Notes: a model not told the origin generated them from the letters alone. Shown: positions 16,723 to 26,277, numbered from the stretch's first letter. The stretch is 64,000 nt of DNA from Leucobacter sp. UT-8R-CII-1-4 (GCF_030010235.1 NZ_JASCRS010000004.1:248001-312000), one strand, 5' to 3'. Translations and numbers: made by a program.

Positions 16723-18480
16723 ATGCCAGCGACGCCGCAACCTGAGGAAGCTTACGAACTCGCTATACAGCCGCTGTTGGAAGCTAACGGCCCAGTGATG
16801 GTCACCGGTAGTGCTGGCTGTGGCAAAACCACCGTGGCTCTTAGAAAGGCCGCTCGCGCGATTAATGAGGGCCTTGGCAGCCCCCACACCCGAGTGCTTT
16901 TCCTGAGCTTCGCGAATGCAACCGTCGACCGCGTTGCAGAGTACGCAACTCTCCAGCTCGCAAAGAAAGAGCGCCACCAGCTAGAGGTTGGGACGTATCA
17001 CAGCTTTGCATGGACGATCCTACGTAGCCATGGTTACCTCCTAGGCGCGCCACGAGGTGTGAAAATCATGTCCCAGGCCGAACAGAACGCGTTCCGATCT
17101 CACTTTCAGGATCCCAACGTTGACCTACGCGCTGAGTTCAGGCGGCAATTCGAGATGCTGGGACACGTAGGGTTCGACGACTTCGCAGGACTTGCCAACG
17201 AGATTCTCGCGGGGAGCCCTTCACTCCTCAAGGCTTATGCGTCGGCCTATCCACTCATCGTCCTCGACGAATTCCAAGACACTACAGACGATCAGTGGGC
17301 CCTAGTCAAGACGCTTAGCCAACACTCACAGCTCGTTGCCCTCGGAGACCCGAGCCAACGAATTTACGACTTCGTGGAAGGGGCAAGCGAAACTCGCTTC
17401 GCAGACTTCGACGAAGCACTCGCGCCACAACACGTGGACCTTTCAGAGTGGAACTGGCGGAGTCCCGGCAGTTCGATTACCCGTTTCGGTCGCGATGCTC
17501 TTCGCGGGAACTTTGAACCTCCCTACGATGAGGTCGACATACTGTTGAGCGACTTCCCTCCACTCATGAGGCTCAAACTCACCCTTCTTGCATCACTAAA
17601 GCGGCTTCGGGACGATGGCGGTGGGACGATCGCTATTCTCACGCCAACAAATGCCCTCGCTATGAAGGTATACGACTACATAAGTGAGTCACAGAGCAAC
17701 CCGAAATTGCCTGCTCTCAGCATCGACATCCATACAACAAAAGAGGAGGGCTATGCCGCACTCATCTTTATAGGCGCGATTCTCCAAATGTCCGGCGAAG
17801 GCTCCGAGCGAGACGCAACCGTTTGCAGCGCAATGGCCCATTACCTGCGAACGAAGTCAACGAAGCTTTCAGCGACCGCCCGCACCATGGCCGATCGCTT
17901 AGAAGGATACGCCACCAAGCTCCGAACAGGTACGCCCGTCAACGTCAAGATTGTCAAGGCGCTGCGTGAAGTCCTTGACGGGTCGATCAATAGAGCCCGA
18001 AGCGGATATGTACTCGGGGACTACCTCACCATCGTCAGTATCCTTGCGGCGTCTGATGCGACCGAGATTAAGCAGATGGCTGGATATGTGCGAATGCTTA
18101 ACTTCATCACACGGGGATCTGAAATCGAAACATCGTTGGCGGATATCTGGCGCGAGAACGGTTCCTATGTCGGGGCAGCTGACACGCTCCGGAACGCAGT
18201 CCTTCAGTACCAACTAACTAGCAGCAAACGTGGCAACAGAGATCTCATTGTCATGACCATTCACCGAGCCAAAGGTCGCGAGTTCGACGAGGTCATCACA
18301 TATGAAGAGCGATATGAACCTTTGCTCAGGCTGAATGCGACACCGAGAGATTTGGAGTCCGCGCGATATGCGCTCAACGTTGCAGTGACGCGGGCGAGGA
18401 AGCGTGCAACGATCATCACGCCGTCGAATGCTCCCTCGCCTCTCCTCACCCTGGAGCTTGATCATATAAGTAAGGCCTAA
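16723..18480 (+). CDS. gajB: GajB, UvrD-like helicase of the Gabija defence system
   Basis: A 585-residue superfamily 1 helicase. Motif I 'VTGSAGCGKTTVAL' (about residue 27), motif II 'IVLDEFQDTTDDQW', motif III 'LVALGDPSQRIYDF', motif V 'VMTIHRAKGREFDEV' and motif VI 'NVAVTRARKRATI' are all present. It partners GajA in the Gabija complex, where it appears to respond to DNA ends and stimulate the nuclease. It is somewhat longer than the Bacillus prototype, as many actinobacterial versions are. The gene ends about 80 bases from the convergent integrase. Confidence 0.88.
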   Translation: MPATPQPEEAYELAIQPLLEANGPVMVTGSAGCGKTTVALRKAARAINEGLGSPHTRVLFLSFANATVDRVAEYATLQLAKKERHQLEVGTYHSFAWTILRSHGYLLGAPRGVKIMSQAEQNAFRSHFQDPNVDLRAEFRRQFEMLGHVGFDDFAGLANEILAGSPSLLKAYASAYPLIVLDEFQDTTDDQWALVKTLSQHSQLVALGDPSQRIYDFVEGASETRFADFDEALAPQHVDLSEWNWRSPGSSITRFGRDALRGNFEPPYDEVDILLSDFPPLMRLKLTLLASLKRLRDDGGGTIAILTPTNALAMKVYDYISESQSNPKLPALSIDIHTTKEEGYAALIFIGAILQMSGEGSERDATVCSAMAHYLRTKSTKLSATARTMADRLEGYATKLRTGTPVNVKIVKALREVLDGSINRARSGYVLGDYLTIVSILAASDATEIKQMAGYVRMLNFITRGSEIETSLADIWRENGSYVGAADTLRNAVLQYQLTSSKRGNRDLIVMTIHRAKGREFDEVITYEERYEPLLRLNATPRDLESARYALNVAVTRARKRATIITPSNAPSPLLTLELDHISKA

Positions 18481-18561
18481 CTGCGTCGTCGTTAGTCTCT
18501 CTGCGAACGGCCCATCCATCTTGCATACACAGAATCACTGCTCTGAAGTGCCAAGATCCAG

Positions 18562-19743
18562 TTATCCAGCCTTTCCAAACGCTTGTTCCAGGTGCGCGGC
18601 GGTGACGGGGTTCACAGTCTCTTTGTGCTGGATATAGTGCTGCATCGTGATCCGCGGGTCGGTGTGGCCGAGGAGTTCGGAGGCGAGTAGCGCGCCTTGC
18701 GCATCGTTGACGACAGTTGCGACAGTGCGGCGGAATCGATGCGGCGTAACGTTCTCGATCCCTGTGTCATCTGTTACCTCCCGCAGAAGTCGGCGGATGT
18801 TGTTCGTTGTGTGCGGCGTCCGTGCTCGCGTTCCGAAAAGGAGAGCATCCGGATCAGTTTCGCCGGTTCGAAGAAGCCGTGTGCGGATTGCGTGCAACGC
18901 GAACGAAGGCAGTGCTACTCGACGGACGGAGCGATCGGTCTTCGGGTGATCCTGCCGGTGGGTGGACTCGCCCTTGCGGCTGACGATTGTTCCAGCAATC
19001 CGCGCGGTCGGGATCGGGCCCTCTAAGTCAAGATCCTGGAGACGGATTGCAAGCACTTCACCGATGCGGGCGGAGGTACCGAGCAAGACCTCGACGATCT
19101 GCCCGAGCTGCCGATCAGGCCTCGGCCCCGCTAGTATCCGACGGGATTCCCAGGCCTTGATCGCGGCGCGGATGTCCTGTACCTCACCGATAGTGAACGC
19201 ATCCGGGATGGTCTTCTTCCGGTGGAGCCGGGAGACATGGTCCATCGGGTTGCGGGGCAGAATCTCGTGGCGGACCGCGAGCGCGAGCGCGAGGCGGAGG
19301 ACAACGCGGGCGTGCTTGGCGCGACTGTAACTGCGTTTGGCGAGGTGTTTGAGGAAGTAGTCGCAGCGAGCTACGCCGATCTCTCGGAGTGTGAGGTCTT
19401 TGAAGGCTGGGAGGACGAGGGTGCGCATGTCTCGCTCGTACAGGTTTCTGGTGGTTCGTGAGAGTCGGTCTTCGATCTTTATGTCTTCGAGCCAGTAGGC
19501 GACGAGTTCTGAGAATGGGCTGTCGGCGCTCATCCCGTTGAAGCCAGGCTGGTAGAGGGTGCGTTCTGCGAGTTTCTGCTTCAGATTCCGTTCGGCAGCT
19601 GAGCGTGATGGTCCGGTGGTCTGCACGAGTCGGTTCTTGCCGTCCCAGTCTCGGTAGCGGGCTTTTGAGACGTAGTTGCCTCGGGGCTGTGCTCGGGTTG
19701 CGATGACTCCGAAGGTGCCGATCGGGGTGCGGGGCCTACCCAC
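18562..19743 (-). CDS. int: Tyrosine integrase of the mobilizable element
   Basis: A tyrosine recombinase of 393 residues from GTG 19743, which overlaps the stop of the excisionase gene. The frame is open further upstream, but that part covers the excisionase and is not integrase-like. Arm-binding 'GNYVSKARYRDWDGK', core-binding domain and the catalytic residues Arg ('SARIGEVLAIRLQDL'), HRFR ('VTPHRFRRTVATV'), His ('LLGHTDPRITMQHY') and Tyr ('MQHYIQHKE') are present. Together with the excisionase and MobF relaxase it forms the mobility module of an actinobacterial integrative element. No tRNA or direct repeat was recognised at its 3' end. Confidence 0.9.
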   Translation of the reverse strand: MGRPRTPIGTFGVIATRAQPRGNYVSKARYRDWDGKNRLVQTTGPSRSAAERNLKQKLAERTLYQPGFNGMSADSPFSELVAYWLEDIKIEDRLSRTTRNLYERDMRTLVLPAFKDLTLREIGVARCDYFLKHLAKRSYSRAKHARVVLRLALALAVRHEILPRNPMDHVSRLHRKKTIPDAFTIGEVQDIRAAIKAWESRRILAGPRPDRQLGQIVEVLLGTSARIGEVLAIRLQDLDLEGPIPTARIAGTIVSRKGESTHRQDHPKTDRSVRRVALPSFALHAIRTRLLRTGETDPDALLFGTRARTPHTTNNIRRLLREVTDDTGIENVTPHRFRRTVATVVNDAQGALLASELLGHTDPRITMQHYIQHKETVNPVTAAHLEQAFGKAG

Positions 19744-19987
19744 GTGCTGACTCGGTGGCTTCGGGAAAGGTGGCGGCGCCGGTAGGTTCGCGCATGGTGT
19801 CCATCCATGCGCGAACGTCGTTGGTACCGAACATGATCCGCTTTCCGAATCGGTAGGCGCGGGGGCCTTTCCCATTGGTACGCCAGTCGTAGATGGTAGA
19901 GACAGGCACGCCCAGGTAAGCGGCGAGTTCGTTGATATTCAGGAGAGGTTCTAGTTCGTGGGGGCTGGTCTGTGGTTCATCGTTCAT
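19736..19987 (-). CDS. xis: Excisionase / AlpA-like helix-turn-helix protein
   Basis: An 83-residue protein with a MerR-type winged helix: 'LLNINELAAYLGVPVSTIYDWRTNGKGPRAYRFGKRIMFGTNDVRAWM', quoted in outline only. This is the standard excisionase/AlpA domain that directs integrase toward excision. Its TAG overlaps the GTG of the integrase, the classic coupled xis-int arrangement. It is transcribed away from the relaxase region and probably shares a promoter upstream of 19987. Confidence 0.85.
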   Translation of the reverse strand: MNDEPQTSPHELEPLLNINELAAYLGVPVSTIYDWRTNGKGPRAYRFGKRIMFGTNDVRAWMDTMREPTGAATFPEATESARG

Positions 19988-20091
19988 CCCTCAAGTCTCG
20001 AAGGTGGACGATCGGGGTAGTCACGCGGCGCACCCCGTCGATGAACTCCAACTAGGAGCGAGAACCCGAATCGGGTTGGGTCGGACCCCGA

Positions 20092-20421
20092 TCAGGAGCG
20101 CTGAACAGCCTGGTGGGCGCGGTGCTCACGCGCGTTGGCTCGTACGAGATGCACCAGGCTGACCGGTCCGATCCATAAGAACTTGAGCGCGTTCCAGATG
20201 CAAAGCAACACGATGAGGTGCATCCATTCGGGCGCGCCGTTGTGGATGAGGTTCGTGCAGGTGCTCGCGATGAGTAGGTACGGCACGGCAAGCAGCATTG
20301 CGGGCACGCCCCACTTGAATCCTCGGCGGGTGCGGATGGCGTCGAGGAGGATATTGGTGGGCATGTAGCGGCGCAGGAAGTCGCGGATATGGATGCTGAG
20401 GGTCCAGAGCGAGCGAATCAT
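20092..20421 (-). CDS. Small membrane protein of the mobile element
   Basis: A 109-residue protein with an amphipathic, Arg-rich start and two to three hydrophobic segments ('WGVPAMLLAVPYLLIAST', 'WMHLIVLLCIWNALKFLWIGPVSLVHLV'). Small integral membrane proteins of this kind commonly sit between the relaxase and the integrase of actinobacterial mobilizable elements. The function is unknown. A role in conjugation or entry exclusion is only a guess from position. Confidence 0.55.
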   Translation of the reverse strand: MIRSLWTLSIHIRDFLRRYMPTNILLDAIRTRRGFKWGVPAMLLAVPYLLIASTCTNLIHNGAPEWMHLIVLLCIWNALKFLWIGPVSLVHLVRANAREHRAHQAVQRS

Positions 20422-20582
20422 GACGGCAGTCCTCTTCTAAGGGTCTGGCGACAAAGAACCTTGAAGGACTGCCCGGAGGCCGTCATACCGTCACGCTCGG
20501 GGCGACGGCGACACACATTTGAAAGTCGCCTTGCTTGTCTTTCCACTGTACGTCGCACTACTGACAAGAGGAAGGGCACCGG

Positions 20583-23500
20583 TCACAGTCCTCGAGAAGC
20601 TCCCTCTCGGTGCTTCACCTGTGCCTGCACGCCACTCTTCTCAGAACGGAGATCCTGGAGCCTCGCGAGGGCGGCTTTCGCTCGTGCCGCGTCGATCTTC
20701 TGCGCATGGCTATCAGGCGCGGGGCCGAGCAGCGTGCGTGTGGTGATGCCGTATCGGTCGCGATACGCGGCAACCGTTCGCGCTTGCCGTTTCCACGCGG
20801 CCGCGGCTCTGGCATCTGCCGGTGTGTCTCCGAGCGCGAGCACCCAGTCCTGCCGTCCGGCGATGGCTTGGTCGAGGACGGCTTCGGCACGTTGCTGGAT
20901 CAGCTCTCGCCGCTCCGTGAGTCCCTTCTGCATCTCGGCGGACATGGGTCCTGCTGCTTCGGGGATGAGACCTGCGATCAGACGGGGCGCCTTGCGGGTA
21001 CGACCGGAACCAGCCGGCCTCTCGGTGGCGCGGGTGAGGCGGTGGTGCAGGACGGAGGCGATGTCGTCGGCGTCGCCGAACCCGCGGGCTGCCACGAGGC
21101 GCGGCATGAGAGCGTCGATGTTGTGGTGGTTCGCTTCCGCCCGGCGCAGTTCAGCGGTGAGTGCCCCGAATGCGTCGGAGTGGATCGTGTCTTCTGCTTC
21201 GTCCGGGGTGAGGCCGGATTCGCGGATGAGGGTGGCGAAGCGGTCGTGTTGGGCGGCTTGCGCGATCGTCTCGTACTCGGCCGCGAGCTGTCCCACCGAC
21301 CCCCAAGCTTCGTGTTCGGCGGTGATCGTCTCGTGCGCGGAAAGTTCCGCACCGACGTGCTGCAGGACCCCGTAGAGGACGCTCCGAGCGGTCGCCTTAG
21401 GATCATCCGCCGGGTGCGGGGTGGCGTGGTTGTCGTCGGGGCGATCGGTCGCGACGTAGACGAGGTTCGACTGTCTGCCGCGGGTCATCGCGACATACAG
21501 GTTCTCCCGCGTCGTAGACGGATCAACGAGCACATGAGAGGTGTCCGTGGTGATGCCTTGTGCCCTATGCGCCGTGACTGCGTATCCCAGATCGACGTGA
21601 TCGGAGGCATAGTCGGCGGGGAGGATCACGGTGCCGCGGCTGTTCGCGCGGCGGACGGTGAGTGATCCGTCATCGCGGACGTCGATGACGGTCCAGCGGT
21701 CCCCGTTGCGTACCCATCCGCGCGGGGTGTGGAGTCGGCGGTCGTTCTTCCTGGTGATGATCGTGTCCCCGACCCCAACACGGGCGTCGCCTTGGAGGGC
21801 AGCTTCGCGGCGGGCGTCCACGGTGCCATCGAGGATGAGATCGGCACGAGCGCGCTGATTCAGAGCATGGACCGAATCGTTGGAGTCCGCGATCAACACC
21901 GTCGAAACCCCGGCGAGGGTGTCGGTACGCCAGGCGGTGTAGGCGGCGTCAATCATCGCCTCGGTATCACTGCCAGTGATGCGGCCGTGGGTGGCGTAGG
22001 CGTCGATGGCTTCGGTGTGGCCGTGACGGAGATCAAGGGAGGCGGTCTTCTCCCAGTCATTGACGAAACGGTGAACGTCGACCAGTTCGGGTGCGTCGTT
22101 GCGGTCGTGGACGAGGAGGGAGAACGCGCCGCCTGCGGTGACGGATTGCAGTTGCGCCCAGTCACCCACCAACAGCACCTTCGCACCCACCTCCACCGCA
22201 TGTTCGGTGATCCGGTCGAGCGAGAGGGTGCCGGCGAGGGAGGCTTCGTCCACGATCACGAGCTGCCCGCTACGGAACGATGCACCGGTGCTCTGGCGGT
22301 CTTGCCACCACTTCGCGGTGTTCTCCGTACGAATACCAAGATCATCAGAGAGGACCTGCGCCGCCACCGCTGACGGTGCCAGCCCGACGACGCTGCCGCG
22401 CCCATGCTCCCGCTCCCACGCCGCGCGTAAGGCACGCATCGCTGTCGTCTTCCCGGCCCCGGCCGGGCCGACCAAGACGTCCACTACTCGGCCTGAGATC
22501 ACGACCCCGGCGAGGGCGGCGGCTTGATCGTCCGCGAGGAGCCTGCCGTCGCGGTCCGGGCGACGGGTGACCTTCTCGATCACCTCGACCGGCACGGTGG
22601 GTGATGTCATGGTGCGGGCACGCTCGAGGAGCCGGTCTTCCGCCGCAAGGATGTCCGGCGATGAGTAGACCGTCGATGCGACGGGTCGGAATCTGCTGCT
22701 GTCGTCATCTCGACGGAACACGGTCGGGCTGGATGCGAGTTCGGGCGGGGTGAGCTGGATCGAGGCGTGCTCGGCGGCATCGACCACCATTCCGACGACC
22801 GCTTCACGATCCTGGGTGGTGGCGAACCGGTACGGCATGGTTTGGCGTGCGGCTTCGGCGGTGAGGTTCCAGCGCCGCCAGGTCGACCGCTTCTCACCGA
22901 CCGCCTCAACCACGCTGCGCCCCAGTGAGGCGATCACGTCCAAGGGCACATCGTCCGCGCGTAACAGCATCGGGGCGTCGTTGGCGGTGACGGTGCGGGC
23001 CCAGCGGGTGGCGTTCTCGCCGAGAAGGTGCGACGCACGCTCCCGCCACTCACTCGTGAGGTCCGCGAGGGAACGGACCTGCTTCTCCGGCCTGGTCGCC
23101 AACGTCGCCTGTGCGCGAAGTCTCACGATGGTGGCAGGCGTAGGCCTGCGCCCGTTCGCGGCAACGTACGCTGCGATCAAACGATCCGTCTCTGCATCAA
23201 TGTGCCGCGCACGAGTGGAGAACTCTGCAACCAGCCGCTCCGGCACCGCGGTGATCGCCCAGGCAGGGTTGCGGTCGCGTCCCATCTCACGTGCTTCCCA
23301 TGCGACGCCGGAAGTACGGGTGAGGTGGTCGGCAAACACGGCTTCATGGAATTCGGAGAGAGCGACGGTCGCGGCGTGAAGGGGGCGTCCATCGAGTGAG
23401 CGCCATCTGCCGTCATGGGCTGTCTGCACCTTGTTCGAGATCACCACATGCGTGTGCAGATGCGGATCACCCGCCCGTGAATCATAGTGATCGAACGCCG

Positions 23501-24128
23501 TCGCGATCACCCCGGACACATCAGCCTGCGCAACCGCCCCATTGCGAACTGCCGCACCGACACGGGTTGCAGCTACCTCGCGCTCGATGAACGCAACCAT
23601 CTCCGCAACCGCCGCATGATGCGCATCCGCAATCAGCGATTGCGTACCAGCATCGGACACCGCCCACAGCACCGAGGCAGACTTCGGGATCGAGAACGTG
23701 AAATCGAAGCCTGCAACCGCCTTCCGCGCCCCGCAAGCATTCTCCTCAGCGGCGATTGCAGCGACCGCTTCGGCACGCTCGGTCACGGGAAGGCCGGCGT
23801 CGAGCCTGTTGGTGCGGTGTTCGATCCGCTCAGCCACGGTTGGATACTTCCGATACGGACTGCCGAGCGCCTGATCGGTTACCGGGTCTCGGCCCTGCCC
23901 AATCAAGCGTTGAAGCTGCTGCTCGGAAACCTCGTCACCGACGGTCATCGTTCCGCCGCCGAGCGCGGTAAGGGCTGACCCGAGCCAGCGACCCGGCGGC
24001 GTTCCTTCCTCCGTGTAGTACCTGGTCAACGGTGTGGAGAGCACGCGGTCGCCGTCACCTGTGGCGACGGTGCGCAGGAGGTACTTGTAGCCGTCTCCAG
24101 CGGACATCACCCTGAGGGATACGGTCAT
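20583..24128 (-). CDS. MobF-family conjugative relaxase-helicase
   Basis: An 1181-residue TrwC/TraA-type relaxase. The N-terminus has the nicking Tyr pair in 'LTRYYTEEGTPPGRWLG' (about residue 37) and the metal-binding His triad 'DHYDSRAGDPHLHTHVV' (about residue 220). The middle carries a RecD/TraI-like helicase with Walker A 'VGPAGAGKTTAMRAL', 'VIVDEASLAG' and the late motif 'AVTAHRAQGI'. The C-terminal 250 residues are coiled and Arg/Glu-rich. The protein would nick the element at oriT and unwind it for transfer. No VirB4, VirD4 or pilus genes are in the window, so the element may be mobilizable rather than self-transmissible. Confidence 0.92.
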   Translation of the reverse strand: MTVSLRVMSAGDGYKYLLRTVATGDGDRVLSTPLTRYYTEEGTPPGRWLGSALTALGGGTMTVGDEVSEQQLQRLIGQGRDPVTDQALGSPYRKYPTVAERIEHRTNRLDAGLPVTERAEAVAAIAAEENACGARKAVAGFDFTFSIPKSASVLWAVSDAGTQSLIADAHHAAVAEMVAFIEREVAATRVGAAVRNGAVAQADVSGVIATAFDHYDSRAGDPHLHTHVVISNKVQTAHDGRWRSLDGRPLHAATVALSEFHEAVFADHLTRTSGVAWEAREMGRDRNPAWAITAVPERLVAEFSTRARHIDAETDRLIAAYVAANGRRPTPATIVRLRAQATLATRPEKQVRSLADLTSEWRERASHLLGENATRWARTVTANDAPMLLRADDVPLDVIASLGRSVVEAVGEKRSTWRRWNLTAEAARQTMPYRFATTQDREAVVGMVVDAAEHASIQLTPPELASSPTVFRRDDDSSRFRPVASTVYSSPDILAAEDRLLERARTMTSPTVPVEVIEKVTRRPDRDGRLLADDQAAALAGVVISGRVVDVLVGPAGAGKTTAMRALRAAWEREHGRGSVVGLAPSAVAAQVLSDDLGIRTENTAKWWQDRQSTGASFRSGQLVIVDEASLAGTLSLDRITEHAVEVGAKVLLVGDWAQLQSVTAGGAFSLLVHDRNDAPELVDVHRFVNDWEKTASLDLRHGHTEAIDAYATHGRITGSDTEAMIDAAYTAWRTDTLAGVSTVLIADSNDSVHALNQRARADLILDGTVDARREAALQGDARVGVGDTIITRKNDRRLHTPRGWVRNGDRWTVIDVRDDGSLTVRRANSRGTVILPADYASDHVDLGYAVTAHRAQGITTDTSHVLVDPSTTRENLYVAMTRGRQSNLVYVATDRPDDNHATPHPADDPKATARSVLYGVLQHVGAELSAHETITAEHEAWGSVGQLAAEYETIAQAAQHDRFATLIRESGLTPDEAEDTIHSDAFGALTAELRRAEANHHNIDALMPRLVAARGFGDADDIASVLHHRLTRATERPAGSGRTRKAPRLIAGLIPEAAGPMSAEMQKGLTERRELIQQRAEAVLDQAIAGRQDWVLALGDTPADARAAAAWKRQARTVAAYRDRYGITTRTLLGPAPDSHAQKIDAARAKAALARLQDLRSEKSGVQAQVKHREGASRGL

Positions 24129-24195
24129 ACAGGGAGGTGCGCGAGCTACTTCCTCTGTTCAAGCACGTAGCTCAGGACTCGTCTTCATCAGATCG

Positions 24196-24921
24196 CTAGA
24201 TCCCGGCAGGCCAAACATCTCGGTATGTGAGCCGAGCAGAGATTATCGCCTCATAGATTTCATTTAGAGCGGTGACGGCTTCCGGGTGCGAATCCTTCTG
24301 GTATTGCTTTCGTTGCAGCGCGAAGGCAACCATGTCCGCCATCTGGATACCCGGGCTATCCGAAGAACGAGCGAAATGCACTGAGTCGATGACTCGCTTC
24401 AGCTTCTTTCCTGGCACAACGCCCACGTTATAGCTTTGTAAGTCCGAAATCAGCTTTATCGCGTTTGATTCGTGTTCCTTGGCTTCATCAGCGACCACGA
24501 TCTTAAGCTCTGACGAACCTCTCAGCTCGATCTTTTCCAGCAGAAACTGCATCGCGAGCAAGTAGGCATTGGCGTCAGCGCTTCCGTCGTACTTCTCATG
24601 GAGGCGTGACTTATGAATGCTCGAGTAAGCCACCTGAATCTCAAGGGTTGCAAGGAGGTCAATTACATCGCGGAATGCCGCCAATAGCTCTGCAGGGGTC
24701 TTGTCCTTCCAATGACCTGCGCCACCCCAGACCTCAACCCCATGGAACTCAAAATCCTTTGGAACCCAGCCAAGATGTTTGAAAGCGAGTTTTCTGAGAG
24801 ACGCAGCCAACGGTTGTACTTGCGTTTCGGGAACGATCGCCGCAGCTAGGGTGAGCAGCGGCTGGTTTCGAGCGCCTTTGCCGGTCGACCCGGTTTCATC
24901 AATGTAGATCAACTCGGCCAT
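24196..24921 (-). CDS. DUF3800 protein
   Basis: A 241-residue protein starting 'AELIYIDETGSTGKG', the DUF3800 signature with adjacent Asp-Glu. Further acidic and polar blocks are 'KIVVADEAKEHES' and 'GIQMADMVAFAL' near the C-terminus. The family has an RNase H-like fold with conserved acidic residues consistent with a nuclease. It is frequent on mobile elements and in defence islands, but its biochemical role is not established. It stands alone between the relaxase and the methyltransferase. Confidence 0.8.
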   Translation of the reverse strand: MAELIYIDETGSTGKGARNQPLLTLAAAIVPETQVQPLAASLRKLAFKHLGWVPKDFEFHGVEVWGGAGHWKDKTPAELLAAFRDVIDLLATLEIQVAYSSIHKSRLHEKYDGSADANAYLLAMQFLLEKIELRGSSELKIVVADEAKEHESNAIKLISDLQSYNVGVVPGKKLKRVIDSVHFARSSDSPGIQMADMVAFALQRKQYQKDSHPEAVTALNEIYEAIISARLTYRDVWPAGI

Positions 24922-25185
24922 ACCGAAATTCTCTCATTTGTCGTAGCGACCCCGCCATCGGTCCAACGGCGACGATTGGCGCGGTCATGCCTCGCTTGCA
25001 AGAGGCGTGACAACCCGTTCGAGCGAACCGCGAGAGGTCGGCGGCGCTGGGCGTCGATGTCGGCCGACGTGACTCGGGAAGAGCCGGCTGAACGGCAGTG
25101 GGTGGGGTGGCTCGTGCACCTGGTGGGTGACCAGCTCGGAGCAAGCAATGCGGCTCTGAGGAGCGCCGTTCCAGGAGGTTCGCCC

Positions 25186-26277
25186 GTGGCAGCACAGACC
25201 CTCACCGATCCGCCCGCGCCGCTGCGTGTCGGGTCGCTGTTCTCCGGCTACGGCGGACTCGACCTTGCCATCGAGGAAGTCTTCGGAGCACGAACGATCT
25301 GGTTCTCGGAGATCAACGAACCCGTCGCGCGTGTCTTTTCCCACCATTGGCCTGACGCGCCGAACCTCGGAGACATCACCACCATCGACTGGAGCCTCGT
25401 CCCTCGGGTGGACATCCTCTGCGGAGGGTTCCCCTGCCAAGATGTCTCCACCGTCGGGAAGATGGCCGGCCTGAAGCCCGGCACTCGCTCCGGCCTGTGG
25501 GCGCACATGGCGGCAGCGATCGATGCGCTGCAACCCGGGTGGGTCGTGATTGAGAACGTCCGTGGGCTGCTCTCCGCACCCGCGATCCGCGCAAACCTCC
25601 AAGGAGATGACGATGAGCAACGCAACCCCCGAGATGCAACCCCTCGCGGTGTGGAATCCGACCCGTGGCATCTGGGAGAAACCGCAACTCGACCTCTTCG
25701 CGCAGCAGGAGCAGTTCTCGGAGACCTGGCCGACCTCCGGTATGACGCGCAATGGATCGGTCTACCCGCTTCCGCCATCGGCGCACCGCACCCCAGGTAT
25801 CGCGTGTTTATCCTCGCCCACCGCACTTTTTCGAACCCCACTTGCCTCGGACGCGTCCCGTGGCGGAGAGAGTTTGCAGCGGGTGAAGGCCCGGCGCGGG
25901 ACGATCGCGTTGAGCCATCAGATCATCGATCTCGCCCTCCATGGCCCGAGCGGATACCCGCGCGAGGAACCCGAGAACCTATGGATGTTGATCGGGCGGC
26001 TCTTCGGCGATGGGGTCGATACGCCGAGGCAGTGACCCAATGGGAACAGATCACTGGCCGCGTGGCCCCTGCGCCGGCTCTGCTAAGCGACGAGACTGGC
26101 CCGCGTCCAGCGCCGAAGTTTGTCGAATGGCTCATGGGGCTTCCCGACGGCTGGGTAACCGAGCGCCAGCACGGCCTCACGATGAACCAGCAACTTACCG
26201 CGCTTGGTAACGGCGTACTACCCGCACAGGCGCGCACGGCCCTGCAACGCCTCATCCGCCTGCATGATGTGAGGTAG
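25186..26277 (+). CDS. DNA (cytosine-5) methyltransferase, orphan
   Basis: GTG 25186 lies seven bases after AGGAGG, giving 363 residues; the frame is open further upstream (ATG 25057) but without methylase similarity. Motif I 'LRVGSLFSGYGGLDLAIEE', motif IV 'GGFPCQDVSTVGK' with the catalytic Cys, motif VI 'VIENVRG', motif VIII 'GAPHPRYRVFILA' and motif X 'LGNGVLPAQA' are present in order. It transfers a methyl group to C5 of cytosine. No restriction endonuclease is adjacent, so it probably protects or regulates the mobile element. Roughly 420 bases between motif VI and the C-terminal region also encode another protein in a different frame. Confidence 0.85.
   Translation: MAAQTLTDPPAPLRVGSLFSGYGGLDLAIEEVFGARTIWFSEINEPVARVFSHHWPDAPNLGDITTIDWSLVPRVDILCGGFPCQDVSTVGKMAGLKPGTRSGLWAHMAAAIDALQPGWVVIENVRGLLSAPAIRANLQGDDDEQRNPRDATPRGVESDPWHLGETATRPLRAAGAVLGDLADLRYDAQWIGLPASAIGAPHPRYRVFILAHRTFSNPTCLGRVPWRREFAAGEGPARDDRVEPSDHRSRPPWPERIPARGTREPMDVDRAALRRWGRYAEAVTQWEQITGRVAPAPALLSDETGPRPAPKFVEWLMGLPDGWVTERQHGLTMNQQLTALGNGVLPAQARTALQRLIRLHDVR
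25613..26035 (+). CDS. Gene embedded in the methyltransferase in another frame
   Basis: ATG 25613 follows AAGGAG by six bases and opens a 140-residue frame lying wholly inside the methyltransferase gene, shifted by one base. The protein reads 'MQPLAVWNPTRGIWEKPQ' then 'FSETWPTSGMTRNGSVYPLPP' and 'LFRTPLASDASRGGE', which matches from memory a family often found overlapping actinobacterial and actinophage methylases. A good ribosome-binding site and a long frame rich in sensible residues argue that it is translated. Function is unknown; linkage suggests it modulates the methylase or acts on the same DNA. Confidence 0.6.
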   Translation: MSNATPEMQPLAVWNPTRGIWEKPQLDLFAQQEQFSETWPTSGMTRNGSVYPLPPSAHRTPGIACLSSPTALFRTPLASDASRGGESLQRVKARRGTIALSHQIIDLALHGPSGYPREEPENLWMLIGRLFGDGVDTPRQ

